Made by a program: the position numbers and the translations under genes. A stretch of 37,407 nt of DNA. Origin: Acidobacteriota bacterium. Lineage in GTDB: Bacteria > Acidobacteriota > Vicinamibacteria > Vicinamibacterales > CAVVIG01. This document shows, piece after piece, positions 1 to 7,797 of the stretch; positions within the stretch are counted from its first letter, which is position 1, and each line of letters starts with the position of its first letter. The stretch covers positions 1 through 37,407 of the forward strand of contig QHWB01000071.1 of NCBI GenBank assembly GCA_003222395.1, given 5' to 3'. Below the pieces are notes generated by a model, which did not search any database, was not told the origin of the DNA, and worked only from the letters and a program-made list of their open reading frames with translations.

Positions 1-140
1 CTGCCAAGCGCTACGGCAGCAGTGCTCTTGCCATCTTGGGTAAGCGTTTCGGTGATCTCGCCAGTCGCAATTCGCATGACGTGCACGGCGTTCGAGATCA
101 CGTCTGCAGGGCGCCTTTGGCCTTTGGGTCCTCTCGGCAT
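1..140 (-). CDS. MPRGPKG-type small conserved protein (partial, 3' end outside window)
   Basis: Reading the minus strand from the ATG at 140 gives 46 codons with no stop before the window edge. The protein begins MPRGPKGQRRPADVISNAV and continues VMRIATGEITE, then DGKSTAAVALG. This start resembles a widespread family of small basic proteins of unknown function whose C-terminus is usually a KGG/AR-rich tail; that tail would lie outside the window. It is divergent from rplU and its base use is less GC-rich than the ribosomal operon. A perfect dyad lies one base upstream of the start codon. Function unknown; the family call is from memory of the N-terminal motif only. Confidence 0.6.
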   Translation of the reverse strand, partial: MPRGPKGQRRPADVISNAVHVMRIATGEITETLTQDGKSTAAVALG

Positions 141-141
141 A

Positions 142-159
142 ATGCTTAGCGATAAGCAT
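142..159. promoter_or_regulatory. Perfect dyad next to the start of the MPRGPKG gene
   Basis: ATGCTTA (142-148), GCGA loop, TAAGCAT (153-159). The 7-bp arms are perfect and end one base before the minus-strand ATG at 140. That leaves no room for a Shine-Dalgarno sequence, so the site could be an operator over a nearly leaderless start. The protein that binds it is not known. Confidence 0.45.
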
Positions 160-242
160 ACGCCAGAATGCTTCGCGTCGCGATATTATGTGAGCGGAAT
201 AGACTCAGGCGAAGCGAGACGTTGCCGCTCCCCCCGCAACTC

Positions 243-272
243 TTTACAGGCAAGGCGGTTCGGCGCTACACT
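243..272 (+). promoter_or_regulatory. Candidate sigma-70 promoter of the rplU operon
   Basis: TTTACA at 243-248, an 18-base spacer, and TACACT at 267-272. The start of transcription would fall near 280, giving a very short leader before the rplU ATG at 297. No other clear promoter lies between 141 and 296. Inferred from consensus match only. Confidence 0.45.
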
Positions 273-296
273 ATCCCCTTTGCACGGGTGCCGACT

Positions 297-611
297 ATGT
301 ACGCAATCATCGAGACTAGCGGTCATCAGATCAAGGTGACCCCCGGGGGCTTCGCCACCGTGCCGGGCACGGTCGCGGAGCCGGGCACGAAGGTCACGCT
401 CGAGCAGGTGCTGTTCGTCGAGAAAGAGGACGGGGAGGTGCTCGCGGGCGCGCCGTATGTCGCCAACGCGAAGATCCTCGGCGTCGTCGAAGGCGAATCG
501 CGCGGCCCGAAGATTCGCGTGTTCAAGAAGAAGCGCCGCAAGGGGCAGCGCAAGACGAAGGGGCATCGCGCGGTTTTCACACGCGTTCGAATCACCGAGA
601 TCCAGGTGTAG
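297..611 (+). CDS. rplU: 50S ribosomal protein L21
   Basis: The 104-residue protein begins [14 protein letters not shown] and ends with the basic L21 tail ([15 protein letters not shown]...). L21 binds 23S rRNA in the large ribosomal subunit. Its length matches the usual ~103 residues, so the ATG at 297 is chosen; the open frame extends upstream to 168 but that sequence does not look like L21. It is the first gene of a classic rplU-rpmA-obgE run and stops two bases before rpmA. Confidence 0.97.
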   Translation: MYAIIETSGHQIKVTPGGFATVPGTVAEPGTKVTLEQVLFVEKEDGEVLAGAPYVANAKILGVVEGESRGPKIRVFKKKRRKGQRKTKGHRAVFTRVRITEIQV

Positions 612-613
612 GC

Positions 614-871
614 ATGGCTCATAAAAAAGGACAAGGCAGCTCACGCAACGGCCGCGACAGCAACTCGCAGCGCCTCGGCGTCAAAGCGCACGACGGCAAT
701 CTCGTCAGCGGCGGCACCATCATCGTCCGCCAGCGCGGGCGGCGCTTCCGCGCGGGCCTCAACGCGGGCCTCGGCAAAGACGACACGATCTTCGCGAAGA
801 TCGCCGGCCGCGTGAAGTTCGAGGACCACGGCGCGCACGGCCGCGTGATCAGCATTCAGGCGATTGAGTAA
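614..871 (+). CDS. rpmA: 50S ribosomal protein L27
   Basis: This 85-residue protein starts [20 protein letters not shown], the conserved L27 N-terminus that reaches toward the peptidyl-transferase centre, and has the later [10 protein letters not shown] motif. It has no N-terminal extension of the Firmicutes type that needs cleavage. It lies two bases downstream of rplU, as in most bacteria. Confidence 0.97.
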   Translation: MAHKKGQGSSRNGRDSNSQRLGVKAHDGNLVSGGTIIVRQRGRRFRAGLNAGLGKDDTIFAKIAGRVKFEDHGAHGRVISIQAIE

Positions 872-886
872 GCGCCAGCACAGAGA

Positions 887-1915
887 TTGTTTGTAGACGA
901 AGTCGACATTCACGTCGAAGCCGGAAATGGCGGGCGCGGATGCCTCGCGTTCCGGCGCGAGAAGCGCGTCCCGCGCGGCGGGCCCAGCGGCGGCGACGGC
1001 GGACACGGCGGATCGGTCTTCGTCGTCGCCAGCGCGCACGTCAACACCCTCATCAACTACCGATTCCATCCGGAGTTTGCCGCCGACCGCGGAGCACACG
1101 GCCAGGGCTCGAATCGCACGGGTCAGACCGGCGCGGATCTCGAGCTCGCCGTTCCGATCGGCACGCTCGTGTACGAAAAGACCGGCGACGGCGACCCGCC
1201 GTCTCGCCTGCTCGCCGATCTCGCCGAAGAGGGACAGCGCGTCCTCGTGGCGCGCGGCGGGCGCGGCGGGCTCGGCAACGCGCGCTTCGCGACGTCGACC
1301 AATCGCGCGCCGCGGAAAGTGCAGCCCGGCGAGCCGGGCGAGATCAAGGAGCTGCGGTTCGAGCTGAAGCTGCTCGCCGACGTCGGACTCGTGGGGTTTC
1401 CGAACGCCGGCAAGTCGACGCTGATCGCGCGCATCTCCGCCGCGCGTCCGAAGATCGCCGACTATCCGTTCACGACGCTCACGCCCAATCTCGGCGTCGT
1501 GCGGTTGAGCGACGATCGCAGCTTCGTCGTGGCCGATGTGCCAGGATTGATCGAAGGCGCGCACCGCGGCCTCGGCCTCGGCCATCAATTCCTGCGGCAT
1601 CTCGAGCGGACGAAAGTGCTCGTGCATCTGGTCGACGTCTCGGGCGCGAGCGGCCGCGATCCCGCGCAGGACCTCGACATCCTGCGGCGCGAGCTGGAGC
1701 TCTTTCAGCCGACGCTTGCCGCGAAGCCGCAGATGGTCGCGGCGAACAAGATCGACGCGCTTGACGAAGCGGCGCGCGCCGCGGCGCTCGAGAAGCGGGC
1801 GGCCGATCTGAAGCTCCCGTTCTTCCGCATCTCCGGCGCGACGGGCGCCGGCGTGGCCGAACTCGTCGAAGCGATGTGGCATAGACTGGCGGCATCGCGC
1901 CAGTCGGCCGCATAA
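887..1915 (+). CDS. obgE: GTPase ObgE/CgtA, ribosome-assembly GTPase
   Basis: 342 residues. The N-terminal glycine-rich Obg fold (VEAGNGGRGCLAFRREK, GGPSGGDGGHGG) covers about residues 1-155, followed by the G domain with Walker A GFPNAGKST, the switch region (YPFTTLTPNLGVV), DVPGLIEGA and NKID. Obg acts in 50S maturation and stringent-response signalling. There is no C-terminal OCT domain, which many orthologues also lack. The start is a TTG at 887, giving MFVDEVDIHVEAG; no ATG fits the Obg N-terminus. It follows rpmA by 15 bases. Confidence 0.96.
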   Translation: MFVDEVDIHVEAGNGGRGCLAFRREKRVPRGGPSGGDGGHGGSVFVVASAHVNTLINYRFHPEFAADRGAHGQGSNRTGQTGADLELAVPIGTLVYEKTGDGDPPSRLLADLAEEGQRVLVARGGRGGLGNARFATSTNRAPRKVQPGEPGEIKELRFELKLLADVGLVGFPNAGKSTLIARISAARPKIADYPFTTLTPNLGVVRLSDDRSFVVADVPGLIEGAHRGLGLGHQFLRHLERTKVLVHLVDVSGASGRDPAQDLDILRRELELFQPTLAAKPQMVAANKIDALDEAARAAALEKRAADLKLPFFRISGATGAGVAELVEAMWHRLAASRQSAA

Positions 1916-1919
1916 ACGC

Positions 1920-2654
1920 ATGCCGGAGCGACGTCGAATCGGGATCCTCGGCGGCACGTTCGATCCCATCCACAGCGGCCACATGGATGTTGCCACAGCC
2001 GCGCAGCGCACGCTCGGGCTGTCGCACGTCTACGTCATCACAGCGAGCGTGCCGCCGCACCGCGCGCAGCCGTCCGCGTCGAGCTTTCACCGCTTCGCGA
2101 TGACGGCGATCGCGTTGGCGGGTCTCGACGGATGGATTGCATCCGATGTCGAGCTGCGCATGCCGGCGCCGTCGTATACGTCGAACACCCTGAAGACGTT
2201 TCACGAGCAGGGGTACGATCCCGACGAGTTGTTCTTCGTGATCGGCGCCGATGCCTTTGCGGAAATCGGCGCGTGGCGCGACTATCCACACATTCTCGAC
2301 GCCTCGCACTTCGCGGTCGTCTCGCGGCCGGGACACTCCGTGAAGGGGTTGGCGGAGCGTCTTCCGGCGCTCGCGCCGCGCATGACGCAGAGGCCGGCAG
2401 GCGACGTCGGACACACGGCCACCTGGATCTTTTTGATCGACGCAACGACGGCGGACGTGTCATCCAGTGCCATCCGGCGCGCGCGCGCCGCAAGCGAATC
2501 GATCGCCGGAATGGTGCCGGCCGGCGTGCAGCAACACATTGAGCAGCACGGACTTTATATGCCGATGCCGCCAGAGCGCCGTGCGCTCGACGCGCGTCCG
2601 GCGGCCGCGGCAGGCAGGTTGCATGAGCAAGAAAGCGCTGACCACGTCGACTGA
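1920..2654 (+). CDS. nadD: Nicotinate-nucleotide adenylyltransferase
   Basis: 244 residues. The nucleotidyltransferase motif GGTFDPIHSGHMDVA is at the N-terminus and SSSAIRRA near the C-terminus, both typical of NadD. The enzyme transfers AMP from ATP to nicotinate mononucleotide to make deamido-NAD in NAD synthesis. It starts four bases after the obgE stop. The C-terminal ~25 residues are variable and overlap the start of rsfS by 32 bases, which suggests translational coupling. Confidence 0.95.
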   Translation: MPERRRIGILGGTFDPIHSGHMDVATAAQRTLGLSHVYVITASVPPHRAQPSASSFHRFAMTAIALAGLDGWIASDVELRMPAPSYTSNTLKTFHEQGYDPDELFFVIGADAFAEIGAWRDYPHILDASHFAVVSRPGHSVKGLAERLPALAPRMTQRPAGDVGHTATWIFLIDATTADVSSSAIRRARAASESIAGMVPAGVQQHIEQHGLYMPMPPERRALDARPAAAAGRLHEQESADHVD

Positions 2655-3021
2655 ACGCCGCAGGAAGGCGCCGCACCTCCCCGCGCAAATCGATCGCGCG
2701 GTTCGCGCCGCCGAAGACAAGAAAGCCCACGGGCTCGTCGTGCTCGATTTGCGGAAGGCCGCCTGCTTCGCCGACTTCTTCGTCATCTGTTCTGGCACCA
2801 ACGCGCGGCAGATTCGCGCCATCGCCGACGCCGTCATGGAAGCGCTCGCGCTCGAAGGCGCGCGGCCGGCGCACATCGAAGGCTACGACCGATCGGAATG
2901 GATCCTGATCGACTACTTCGATTTCATCGTGCACGTCTTCGCGCCCGAGACGCGCATGTTCTACGGACTCGAGCGCCTGTGGGGCAGCGCCGAGCGCATC
3001 GAGTTCCCAGAGCCCAGGTAA
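2623..3021 (+). CDS. rsfS: Ribosomal silencing factor RsfS (Iojap family)
   Basis: 132 residues from the ATG at 2623 (MSKKALTTS). The Iojap core is clear: AAEDKKAHGLVVLDLRK, ADFFVICSGTNARQIRAIAD, and WILIDYFDFIVHVF. RsfS binds L14 and blocks subunit joining when nutrients are short. An upstream start at 2467 exists in the same frame but would lie wholly inside nadD and adds non-family sequence, so the inner ATG is chosen. nadD-rsfS order is conserved in many bacteria. Confidence 0.95.
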   Translation: MSKKALTTSTERRRKAPHLPAQIDRAVRAAEDKKAHGLVVLDLRKAACFADFFVICSGTNARQIRAIADAVMEALALEGARPAHIEGYDRSEWILIDYFDFIVHVFAPETRMFYGLERLWGSAERIEFPEPR

Positions 3022-3032
3022 TCGGGCCGCGC

Positions 3033-3980
3033 ATGGCCAGGCCGACCCGACCGCGTTTCATCGCGCGCAGCCGCGCGATGCGGGCCCTGGACGAGCAGAT
3101 TCGCCGGTTCGCCGACAGCGATTCGAACGTGCTCATCGCCGGCGAAACGGGCACCGGCAAGAACGCCGTCGCCACCGAGCTGCACGCCCGCGGCCCCCGC
3201 GCGAAGCGTCCGTTCGTCGCAATTGACTGCGCCAGCCTCTCGGCGACCCTCATCGATTCCGAGTTGTTCGGCCACGAACGCGGCGCGTTCACCGACGCCG
3301 TGACGGCGCGCGCGGGCCGCTTCGAACTGGCGGGCAGCGGGACGGTTTATCTCGACGCGGTGACGGAACTGCCGATCGAAGCGCAGGGCAAGCTGCTGCG
3401 GATCGTCGAAGAGAAACGGGTCGAGCGCCTGGGCGGCCACGCGTCGATGGCGGTCTCGGCGCGGATCGTGGCGTCGGCCGACGCGCGAATCGAGGACGCG
3501 GTGCGCGCCGGCGAGTTCCGGCACGACTTGTATCACCGCCTGCGCGTGCTGCCGATCTTCCTGCCCCCGTTGCGCGAGCGCGGCGACGACGTGCTGCCGC
3601 TGGCCCGATATTTTCTGGCGCGCGTCGCCGCGACGACGCGCCGCGACGCGCCCGCGCTCTCGCGAGAGGCCGCCGCGGCGCTGCGCGACTACGCCTGGCC
3701 GGGCAACGTCCGCGAGCTGCAGCACACGGTGCAGCGTGCGTTCGATGCGTCGGATGGCGGCACGATCGCGCTGCAACATCTTCCCGACGAAGTGCTCGAG
3801 GCGCCGTCGCTGTATTCGTCCGAGGCGCTCGCGCACCGCCCGACGCTCGATGAAGTCGAGCGCCGCTACATCGCGTCGACGCTGCGCCACGTCCGCGGCA
3901 ACCAGACCGAAGCGGCGCGCATCCTTGGCATCAGCCGGAAGGCATTGTGGGAAAAGCGGAAGCGATACGGGCTGGACTAG
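3033..3980 (+). CDS. Sigma-54-type AAA+ transcriptional regulator with altered Walker B
   Basis: 315 residues from ATG 3033, with no receiver or sensor domain ahead of the AAA+ core. Walker A GETGTGKN is at residues 37-44. The sigma-54 contact loop reads GAFTDA (84-89) instead of GAFTGA. Walker B reads VYLDAVTEL, so the usual Asp-Glu pair is D108-A109. The arginine-finger region (FRHDLYHRLRVLPIFLPPLRER) and WPGNVREL are intact, and a Fis-type HTH (NQTEAARILGISRKALWEK) closes the protein. Loss of the catalytic glutamate and the loop change suggest weak or absent ATPase and sigma-54 activity, so it may act as a DNA-binding regulator. It follows rsfS by 11 bases and overlaps comF. Confidence 0.88.
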   Translation: MARPTRPRFIARSRAMRALDEQIRRFADSDSNVLIAGETGTGKNAVATELHARGPRAKRPFVAIDCASLSATLIDSELFGHERGAFTDAVTARAGRFELAGSGTVYLDAVTELPIEAQGKLLRIVEEKRVERLGGHASMAVSARIVASADARIEDAVRAGEFRHDLYHRLRVLPIFLPPLRERGDDVLPLARYFLARVAATTRRDAPALSREAAAALRDYAWPGNVRELQHTVQRAFDASDGGTIALQHLPDEVLEAPSLYSSEALAHRPTLDEVERRYIASTLRHVRGNQTEAARILGISRKALWEKRKRYGLD

Positions 3981-4690
3981 ACGCAGTACTCTCGGTTGTC
4001 CTGGCCTCGAGTTGCACCGCATGCGGCGAGCTGCTCGAGCATCCCACGCGCGGGCCGGTCTGCGAGGTCTGCTGGCGATCGATCCGTCCGATTACGCCAC
4101 CAGTATGCGATCGATGCGGCGATCCGCTGCCGGCGTGGAGATTGATCAGCGTCGGGCTCGCGCAGTGTCCGCGGTGCCGGCGCGCGCGGCCGATCGTCGA
4201 TCGCGCGCGGGCCATCGGAGAGTACGACGGGGCGCTCCGCGCCGTCATTCACGCGTTGAAGTACGAGGGACGGCGATCGCTGGCGCGGCCGCTCGCGGCG
4301 CTGATGCGCGAGCGCGGCGCCGCGATGCTCGACGGCGCCGCCTGCGCCGTGCCCGTGCCGCTGCATCGATCGCGCCGGCGCGCGCGCGGCTTCAATCAGG
4401 CAGCGGATCTGGCGCGGCGGCTCGGGGTGCCGGTGGTGCACGCGCTTCGCCGCCTGCGTCCGACGGCCACGCAGACCGATTTGCCCGCCGCCAGACGTCA
4501 CCGCAACGTCCGTAGCGCCTTCGGCGCGACGCGCCATGCGCGGGCAATCGCCGGATCGGTCATCGTCCTGGTCGACGACGTGAGCACGACGGGCGCGACG
4601 CTCGACGCGTGCGCGCGCGTCCTGAAAGATGCGGGCGCACTCGAAGTTCGGGCCCTTACGGCAGCGCGAGTCGTAACCGGACGACGGTGA
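3947..4690 (+). CDS. comF: ComF-family phosphoribosyltransferase-like protein
   Basis: 247 residues. Paired cysteines near the N-terminus (SCTACG, PVCEVCW, VCDRCG, QCPRC) look like zinc ligands. The C-terminal half is a type I phosphoribosyltransferase fold ending in the PRPP motif VIVLVDDVSTTGATLDAC. ComF is linked to DNA uptake and recombination in competent bacteria; its exact biochemistry is not settled. The GTG start at 3947 overlaps the preceding regulator by 34 bases. Its 3' end overlaps the convergent tmk gene by 35 bases. Confidence 0.9.
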   Translation: MGKAEAIRAGLDAVLSVVLASSCTACGELLEHPTRGPVCEVCWRSIRPITPPVCDRCGDPLPAWRLISVGLAQCPRCRRARPIVDRARAIGEYDGALRAVIHALKYEGRRSLARPLAALMRERGAAMLDGAACAVPVPLHRSRRRARGFNQAADLARRLGVPVVHALRRLRPTATQTDLPAARRHRNVRSAFGATRHARAIAGSVIVLVDDVSTTGATLDACARVLKDAGALEVRALTAARVVTGRR

Positions 4691-5255
4691 AGACTTCCTC
4701 CGCGATGTCGTCTTTCGACTGTTCACCGTCGACGACGACCCAGCGTCCCCCTGCCGCCTGACGCTGGTAGCTCTCCCGCACCCGCGCCAGCAGCGCCAGA
4801 TCGCGCTCGTACCGATCGCGATCGACCGCCTTGCGGTTCGCCGCGGTCTCGGGTGCGATGTCGAGCAGAATCGTCAGCGCCGCGGGTGGCAGATACTTCT
4901 GAATGTCGGCCAGCCAATCGGGATCGAGACCGAATGCTTCTCCGTACGCGACGCTCGAGGCGGCATATCGATCGCACACGAGAATCAGCCCGCCGTCGAG
5001 CCACCGCTGCAGATCGCCCCTGCGCTCGTACCGGTTGGCGATGTACAGCAGCTGCATGACGTCCGCCTCGTACTCACGCTCGCCCTGCAGCGCGCGCGCG
5101 ATCTCCTCGCCGATCGACGTGCCGTAGTCCGGAAAGGAAACGAGCCGCGACTTGCGCCCCTCGAGCTTGAGCCGATCGCGCAGTCGCTCGGCCTGCGTCT
5201 GCTTGCCGCTCTGATCGAGGCCTTCGAATGCGATCAGAACACCCGAATTGGTCAT
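4656..5255 (-). CDS. tmk: Thymidylate kinase
   Basis: 199 residues. The P-loop FEGLDQSGKQTQ (about 10-21) carries Gln instead of the usual Thr after Lys. The DR(Y) motif (VCDRYAASSVAYG) and LDIAPETAANRK follow. The enzyme phosphorylates dTMP to dTDP. The ATG at 5255 lies inside a tandem ATTGGTC repeat, so the first codons (MTN) come from repeat DNA. It follows lysA on the same strand and is convergent with comF. Confidence 0.93.
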   Translation of the reverse strand: MTNSGVLIAFEGLDQSGKQTQAERLRDRLKLEGRKSRLVSFPDYGTSIGEEIARALQGEREYEADVMQLLYIANRYERRGDLQRWLDGGLILVCDRYAASSVAYGEAFGLDPDWLADIQKYLPPAALTILLDIAPETAANRKAVDRDRYERDLALLARVRESYQRQAAGGRWVVVDGEQSKDDIAEEVFTVVRLRLALP

Positions 5256-5290
5256 TGGTCGTCAGTCGTTGGTCGTCGTCAGTCGTCGGT
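5247..5290. repeat. GTC/TTGG-rich tandem repeat across the tmk start and lysA stop
   Basis: ATTGGTC occurs twice in tandem (5247-5260), followed by two related units, TTGGTCGTCAGTCGT (5255-5269) and TTGGTCGTCGTCAGTCGT (5269-5286). The tmk ATG (5253-5255) and the lysA stop (5279-5281) are both built from this repeat. Simple repeats of this kind are scattered in some acidobacterial genomes (recollection, not searched). Confidence 0.7.
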
Positions 5291-6535
5291 TTCAAGCGAC
5301 AGCATGTCGTCGGTCGTCTGGCGCCGGCGGATGATGCGCCATGCGCCGCTGTCGACGAGCACCTCGGGAGGGAGCGGCCGACGGTTGTAGTTGGAAGCCA
5401 TGGCCGATCCGTATGCGCCCGCATCGAGGATCGCCACGAAATCGCCGACCTTCAACCGCGGCAGCTCGCGGTCGCGGCCGACAACGTCGCTGCTCTCACA
5501 GACGGGACCGACGATTTCGTACCGGCGCGTATTCGATCGGCGAAGCGTCACCGGTTCGATGCGATGGAACGCGTCGTACATGGCCGGGCGCAGCAGCTCG
5601 GTCATGCCGGCGTCGATGACCGCGAAGTCGCTGTCGGCGTCGCGCGATTTGAGATCGACGACGCGCGCGACGACCACACCGGCAGGCGCCGCAATCGCGC
5701 GGCCCGGCTCGATCACGATCGGCAGACCGGTGGCGCGTACCTCGGCGATGAGCATCGAGACGTAGTCCCCTATCGACGGCACGCTGCTACCGTCGTACGA
5801 AACGCCCAGCCCTCCACCCAGATCGAGGTACTCGAGCGCGACGCGGCGGCCCGCAAGATCGCCGGCCGCCGCCGCGGCGAGCGCCGCCGCGCGCTGCAGC
5901 GGATCGAGCGACGTGATTTGCGATCCGATGTGCACATGAACCGCCACGAGCTTCAGCGCGCGGCGATCCGGCAGCCGGTCGAAGAGATCCCCGGCTTCAT
6001 CGAGCGGCATCCCGAACTTGTTCACCTTCAAGCCAGTGGAGATGCGTGGATGGCTCCTGGCGTCGATGTCCGGATTGATGCGCACCGCCACGCGCGCGGT
6101 GCGGCCGAGGCGCGACGCGATCTCTTCGACGCGCGCGAGCTCGCCCGCCGATTCGACGTTGATCGCCTTGACGCCGAGCGAGACCGCGCACTCGAGCTCC
6201 GAGGGCGATTTGCCGACGCCGGTGAACACGATGTCGGTGGGCGCGAAGCCTGCTCTCCGCGCGACGTCGATCTCCCACGCCGAGTTCGCGTCCGCGGCCG
6301 CGCCGTGCCGGCGGAGCAGCCGTGCGATCGCGAGCGTCGAGTTCGCCTTCAGCGCGTAGTGCACCGCGTGCGGGTAGCCGCCGAACGCCTCGTCGATCGC
6401 GCGATACCGCCCGCGAAGCGCGGCGGCGCTGTACACGTACAACGGAGTCCCGACGGCCGCGGCGATCTCGGCCAGCGGCACGTCGTCGCACACGAGGTCC
6501 TCTGCTCTGCGGAAGAAGCCGGTCGGTGATGACAA
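5279..6535 (-). CDS. lysA: Diaminopimelate decarboxylase
   Basis: 418 residues, a PLP enzyme of alanine-racemase fold type III that converts meso-diaminopimelate to lysine. The PLP lysine is in HYALKANSTLA (K63). Other family signatures are STGLKVNKFG, VHVHIGSQI, LDLGGGLGVSY, EPGRAI, and VGPVCESSDV with the conserved Cys. The start is TTG at 6535; the C-terminal TDD-stop is provided by repeat DNA. It is divergent from the sigma-factor gene at 6564 with only 28 bases between them. Confidence 0.94.
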   Translation of the reverse strand: MSSPTGFFRRAEDLVCDDVPLAEIAAAVGTPLYVYSAAALRGRYRAIDEAFGGYPHAVHYALKANSTLAIARLLRRHGAAADANSAWEIDVARRAGFAPTDIVFTGVGKSPSELECAVSLGVKAINVESAGELARVEEIASRLGRTARVAVRINPDIDARSHPRISTGLKVNKFGMPLDEAGDLFDRLPDRRALKLVAVHVHIGSQITSLDPLQRAAALAAAAAGDLAGRRVALEYLDLGGGLGVSYDGSSVPSIGDYVSMLIAEVRATGLPIVIEPGRAIAAPAGVVVARVVDLKSRDADSDFAVIDAGMTELLRPAMYDAFHRIEPVTLRRSNTRRYEIVGPVCESSDVVGRDRELPRLKVGDFVAILDAGAYGSAMASNYNRRPLPPEVLVDSGAWRIIRRRQTTDDMLSLETDD

Positions 6536-6563
6536 CGTGATACGCTATTCTACTCAATCATTC

Positions 6564-7187
6564 ATGCCGCCGGATTCTCCGTCGCCCGCGGACATCGAGG
6601 CGCTCATCCAACGATGCCTGCGCGGCGACCAGCTCGCCTGGGACGCGATCGTCAAACAGTACTGGCGCAAGGTGTTCAACGTCGCGTACAAGTTCGTCGG
6701 CAAGCACGACGAAGCGGAAGATCTGGCGCAGGACATCTTCCTGAAGATCTTCAAGTCGCTCGACACGTTCGATCGGCGCGCGAACTTTCAGACGTGGCTG
6801 ATCAGCATCAGCCGCAACCTCTGCATCGATCACTATCGCAGCGTGCGGAAGGAGCGCGAGACGATCGACCGCGACGTCGACGCGAGCGAGCTCGCGCCCG
6901 CTTCGCGCGATCCGGGTCCGGTCCAGGTGCTCGAACAGCGCGATCGCGTCGAGCTGCTGCGGCAGGCGATGTCGGCGCTGCCCGACACGCTGCGGACCGC
7001 CGTGCTCATGCGCGATATCCAGGAACTGTCGTATCAGGAGATTGCCGACAAGCTGCGTCTGCCCGAGGGAACGGTGAAGTCGCGCATCAACCGCGGCCGC
7101 AACGAGCTGGCGCGCCAGATTCGAAAGCTGCGCGGCGAGGAATACAGTCCCACGGGGACGATGCCTCATCGCACCGGAGCCTACTGA
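6564..7187 (+). CDS. ECF-type RNA polymerase sigma factor
   Basis: 207 residues from ATG 6564 (an in-frame GTG at 6537 would add nine residues). Region 2 is clear (DQLAWDAIVKQYWRKVFNVAYKF... DLAQDIFLKIFKSLDTF, then TWLISISRNLCIDHYR), and region 4 carries the HTH ELSYQEIADKLRLPEGTVKSR. It would direct RNA polymerase to a dedicated promoter set. No anti-sigma gene is adjacent. The stop shares one base with the ATG of the STAS gene, so the two are probably co-translated. Confidence 0.93.
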   Translation: MPPDSPSPADIEALIQRCLRGDQLAWDAIVKQYWRKVFNVAYKFVGKHDEAEDLAQDIFLKIFKSLDTFDRRANFQTWLISISRNLCIDHYRSVRKERETIDRDVDASELAPASRDPGPVQVLEQRDRVELLRQAMSALPDTLRTAVLMRDIQELSYQEIADKLRLPEGTVKSRINRGRNELARQIRKLRGEEYSPTGTMPHRTGAY

Positions 7188-7528
7188 TGAATGTTAAAAC
7201 CGAACAGGTCGGCGGCGTGTCGGTCGTGCGCGTCGGCGAGTCGCGCCTGATGTACCCCATCCTCGGCGATTTCGCGGCGGCGGTCACCGGTCTGCTCTCG
7301 ACCGGCAAGCGCGAAATCCTGATCGATCTGTCGCCGGTGACCTACGTCGACAGCGCCACGATCGGCTGTCTGATGGATCTGTATCGGCAGACGACGAGCG
7401 CCGGCGGCCATCTGAAGCTGTCGGGCGTGCAGAAACGCGTCGAGACGATGCTGACGATGACCGGGGCCCAGAACTTCATCGAGATACACGCTGACGAGCC
7501 GAGCGCCGTCAAAAGCTTCGGGGCATAG
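7187..7528 (+). CDS. STAS-domain protein, anti-sigma-factor-antagonist type
   Basis: 113 residues covering one STAS domain. The phosphorylation-site motif reads VTYVDSATIGCLMDL, with Ser56 in the position of the phosphoserine of SpoIIAA and RsbV. Such proteins bind anti-sigma kinases in partner switching, but no HATPase anti-sigma kinase lies in this window. The ATG at 7187 overlaps the sigma-factor stop by one base. Confidence 0.88.
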   Translation: MNVKTEQVGGVSVVRVGESRLMYPILGDFAAAVTGLLSTGKREILIDLSPVTYVDSATIGCLMDLYRQTTSAGGHLKLSGVQKRVETMLTMTGAQNFIEIHADEPSAVKSFGA

Positions 7529-7530
7529 CC

Positions 7531-7797
7531 ATGCGGACGATCAAGACGACCACCGGCGCCTCGATCGCGCTCGACGGCGACCTGCTCTCGATCATGGAAA
7601 CGCTCTACCAGGAAGTGACCGCCCGGCGCGCGCTCGAGCGGTCGTTCGAGGACATGGTCAAGGAAATCCACCATCTCATCGATCAGATGGACGACGGCGA
7701 GCGGCGCACCTATCTGGCCGAGAGTCTCTTCCTGAACACCGTGAAGTACGAGAACGACAAGCTCGAAGCCTACATGAAGCGACTCACGAAGAAGTAG
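7531..7797 (+). CDS. Small acidic/helical protein of unknown function (88 aa)
   Basis: I do not recognise a family. The 88 residues are rich in Glu, Lys, Leu and Met and look mostly helical from about residue 20 (LLSIMETLYQEVTARRALE, then a stretch ending MKRLTKK). There is no signal peptide or membrane segment. It starts two bases after the STAS gene and its TAG shares one base with the GTG of the next gene. Its position in the chain suggests a role tied to the sigma/STAS pair or to the radical SAM protein. Confidence 0.8.
   Translation: MRTIKTTTGASIALDGDLLSIMETLYQEVTARRALERSFEDMVKEIHHLIDQMDDGERRTYLAESLFLNTVKYENDKLEAYMKRLTKK

Noticed and set aside
22-339. Plus-strand ORF across the rplU upstream region
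   Set aside because: It overlaps the MPRGPKG gene, the promoter and rplU, and has no recognisable protein features.
641-2011. Long minus-strand ORF (456 codons) opposite rpmA, obgE and nadD
   Set aside because: Arg/Ala-rich antisense shadow of strongly conserved genes, caused by high GC.
5228-6529. 433-codon plus-strand ORF opposite lysA
   Set aside because: Antisense shadow of an intact lysA with all family motifs.
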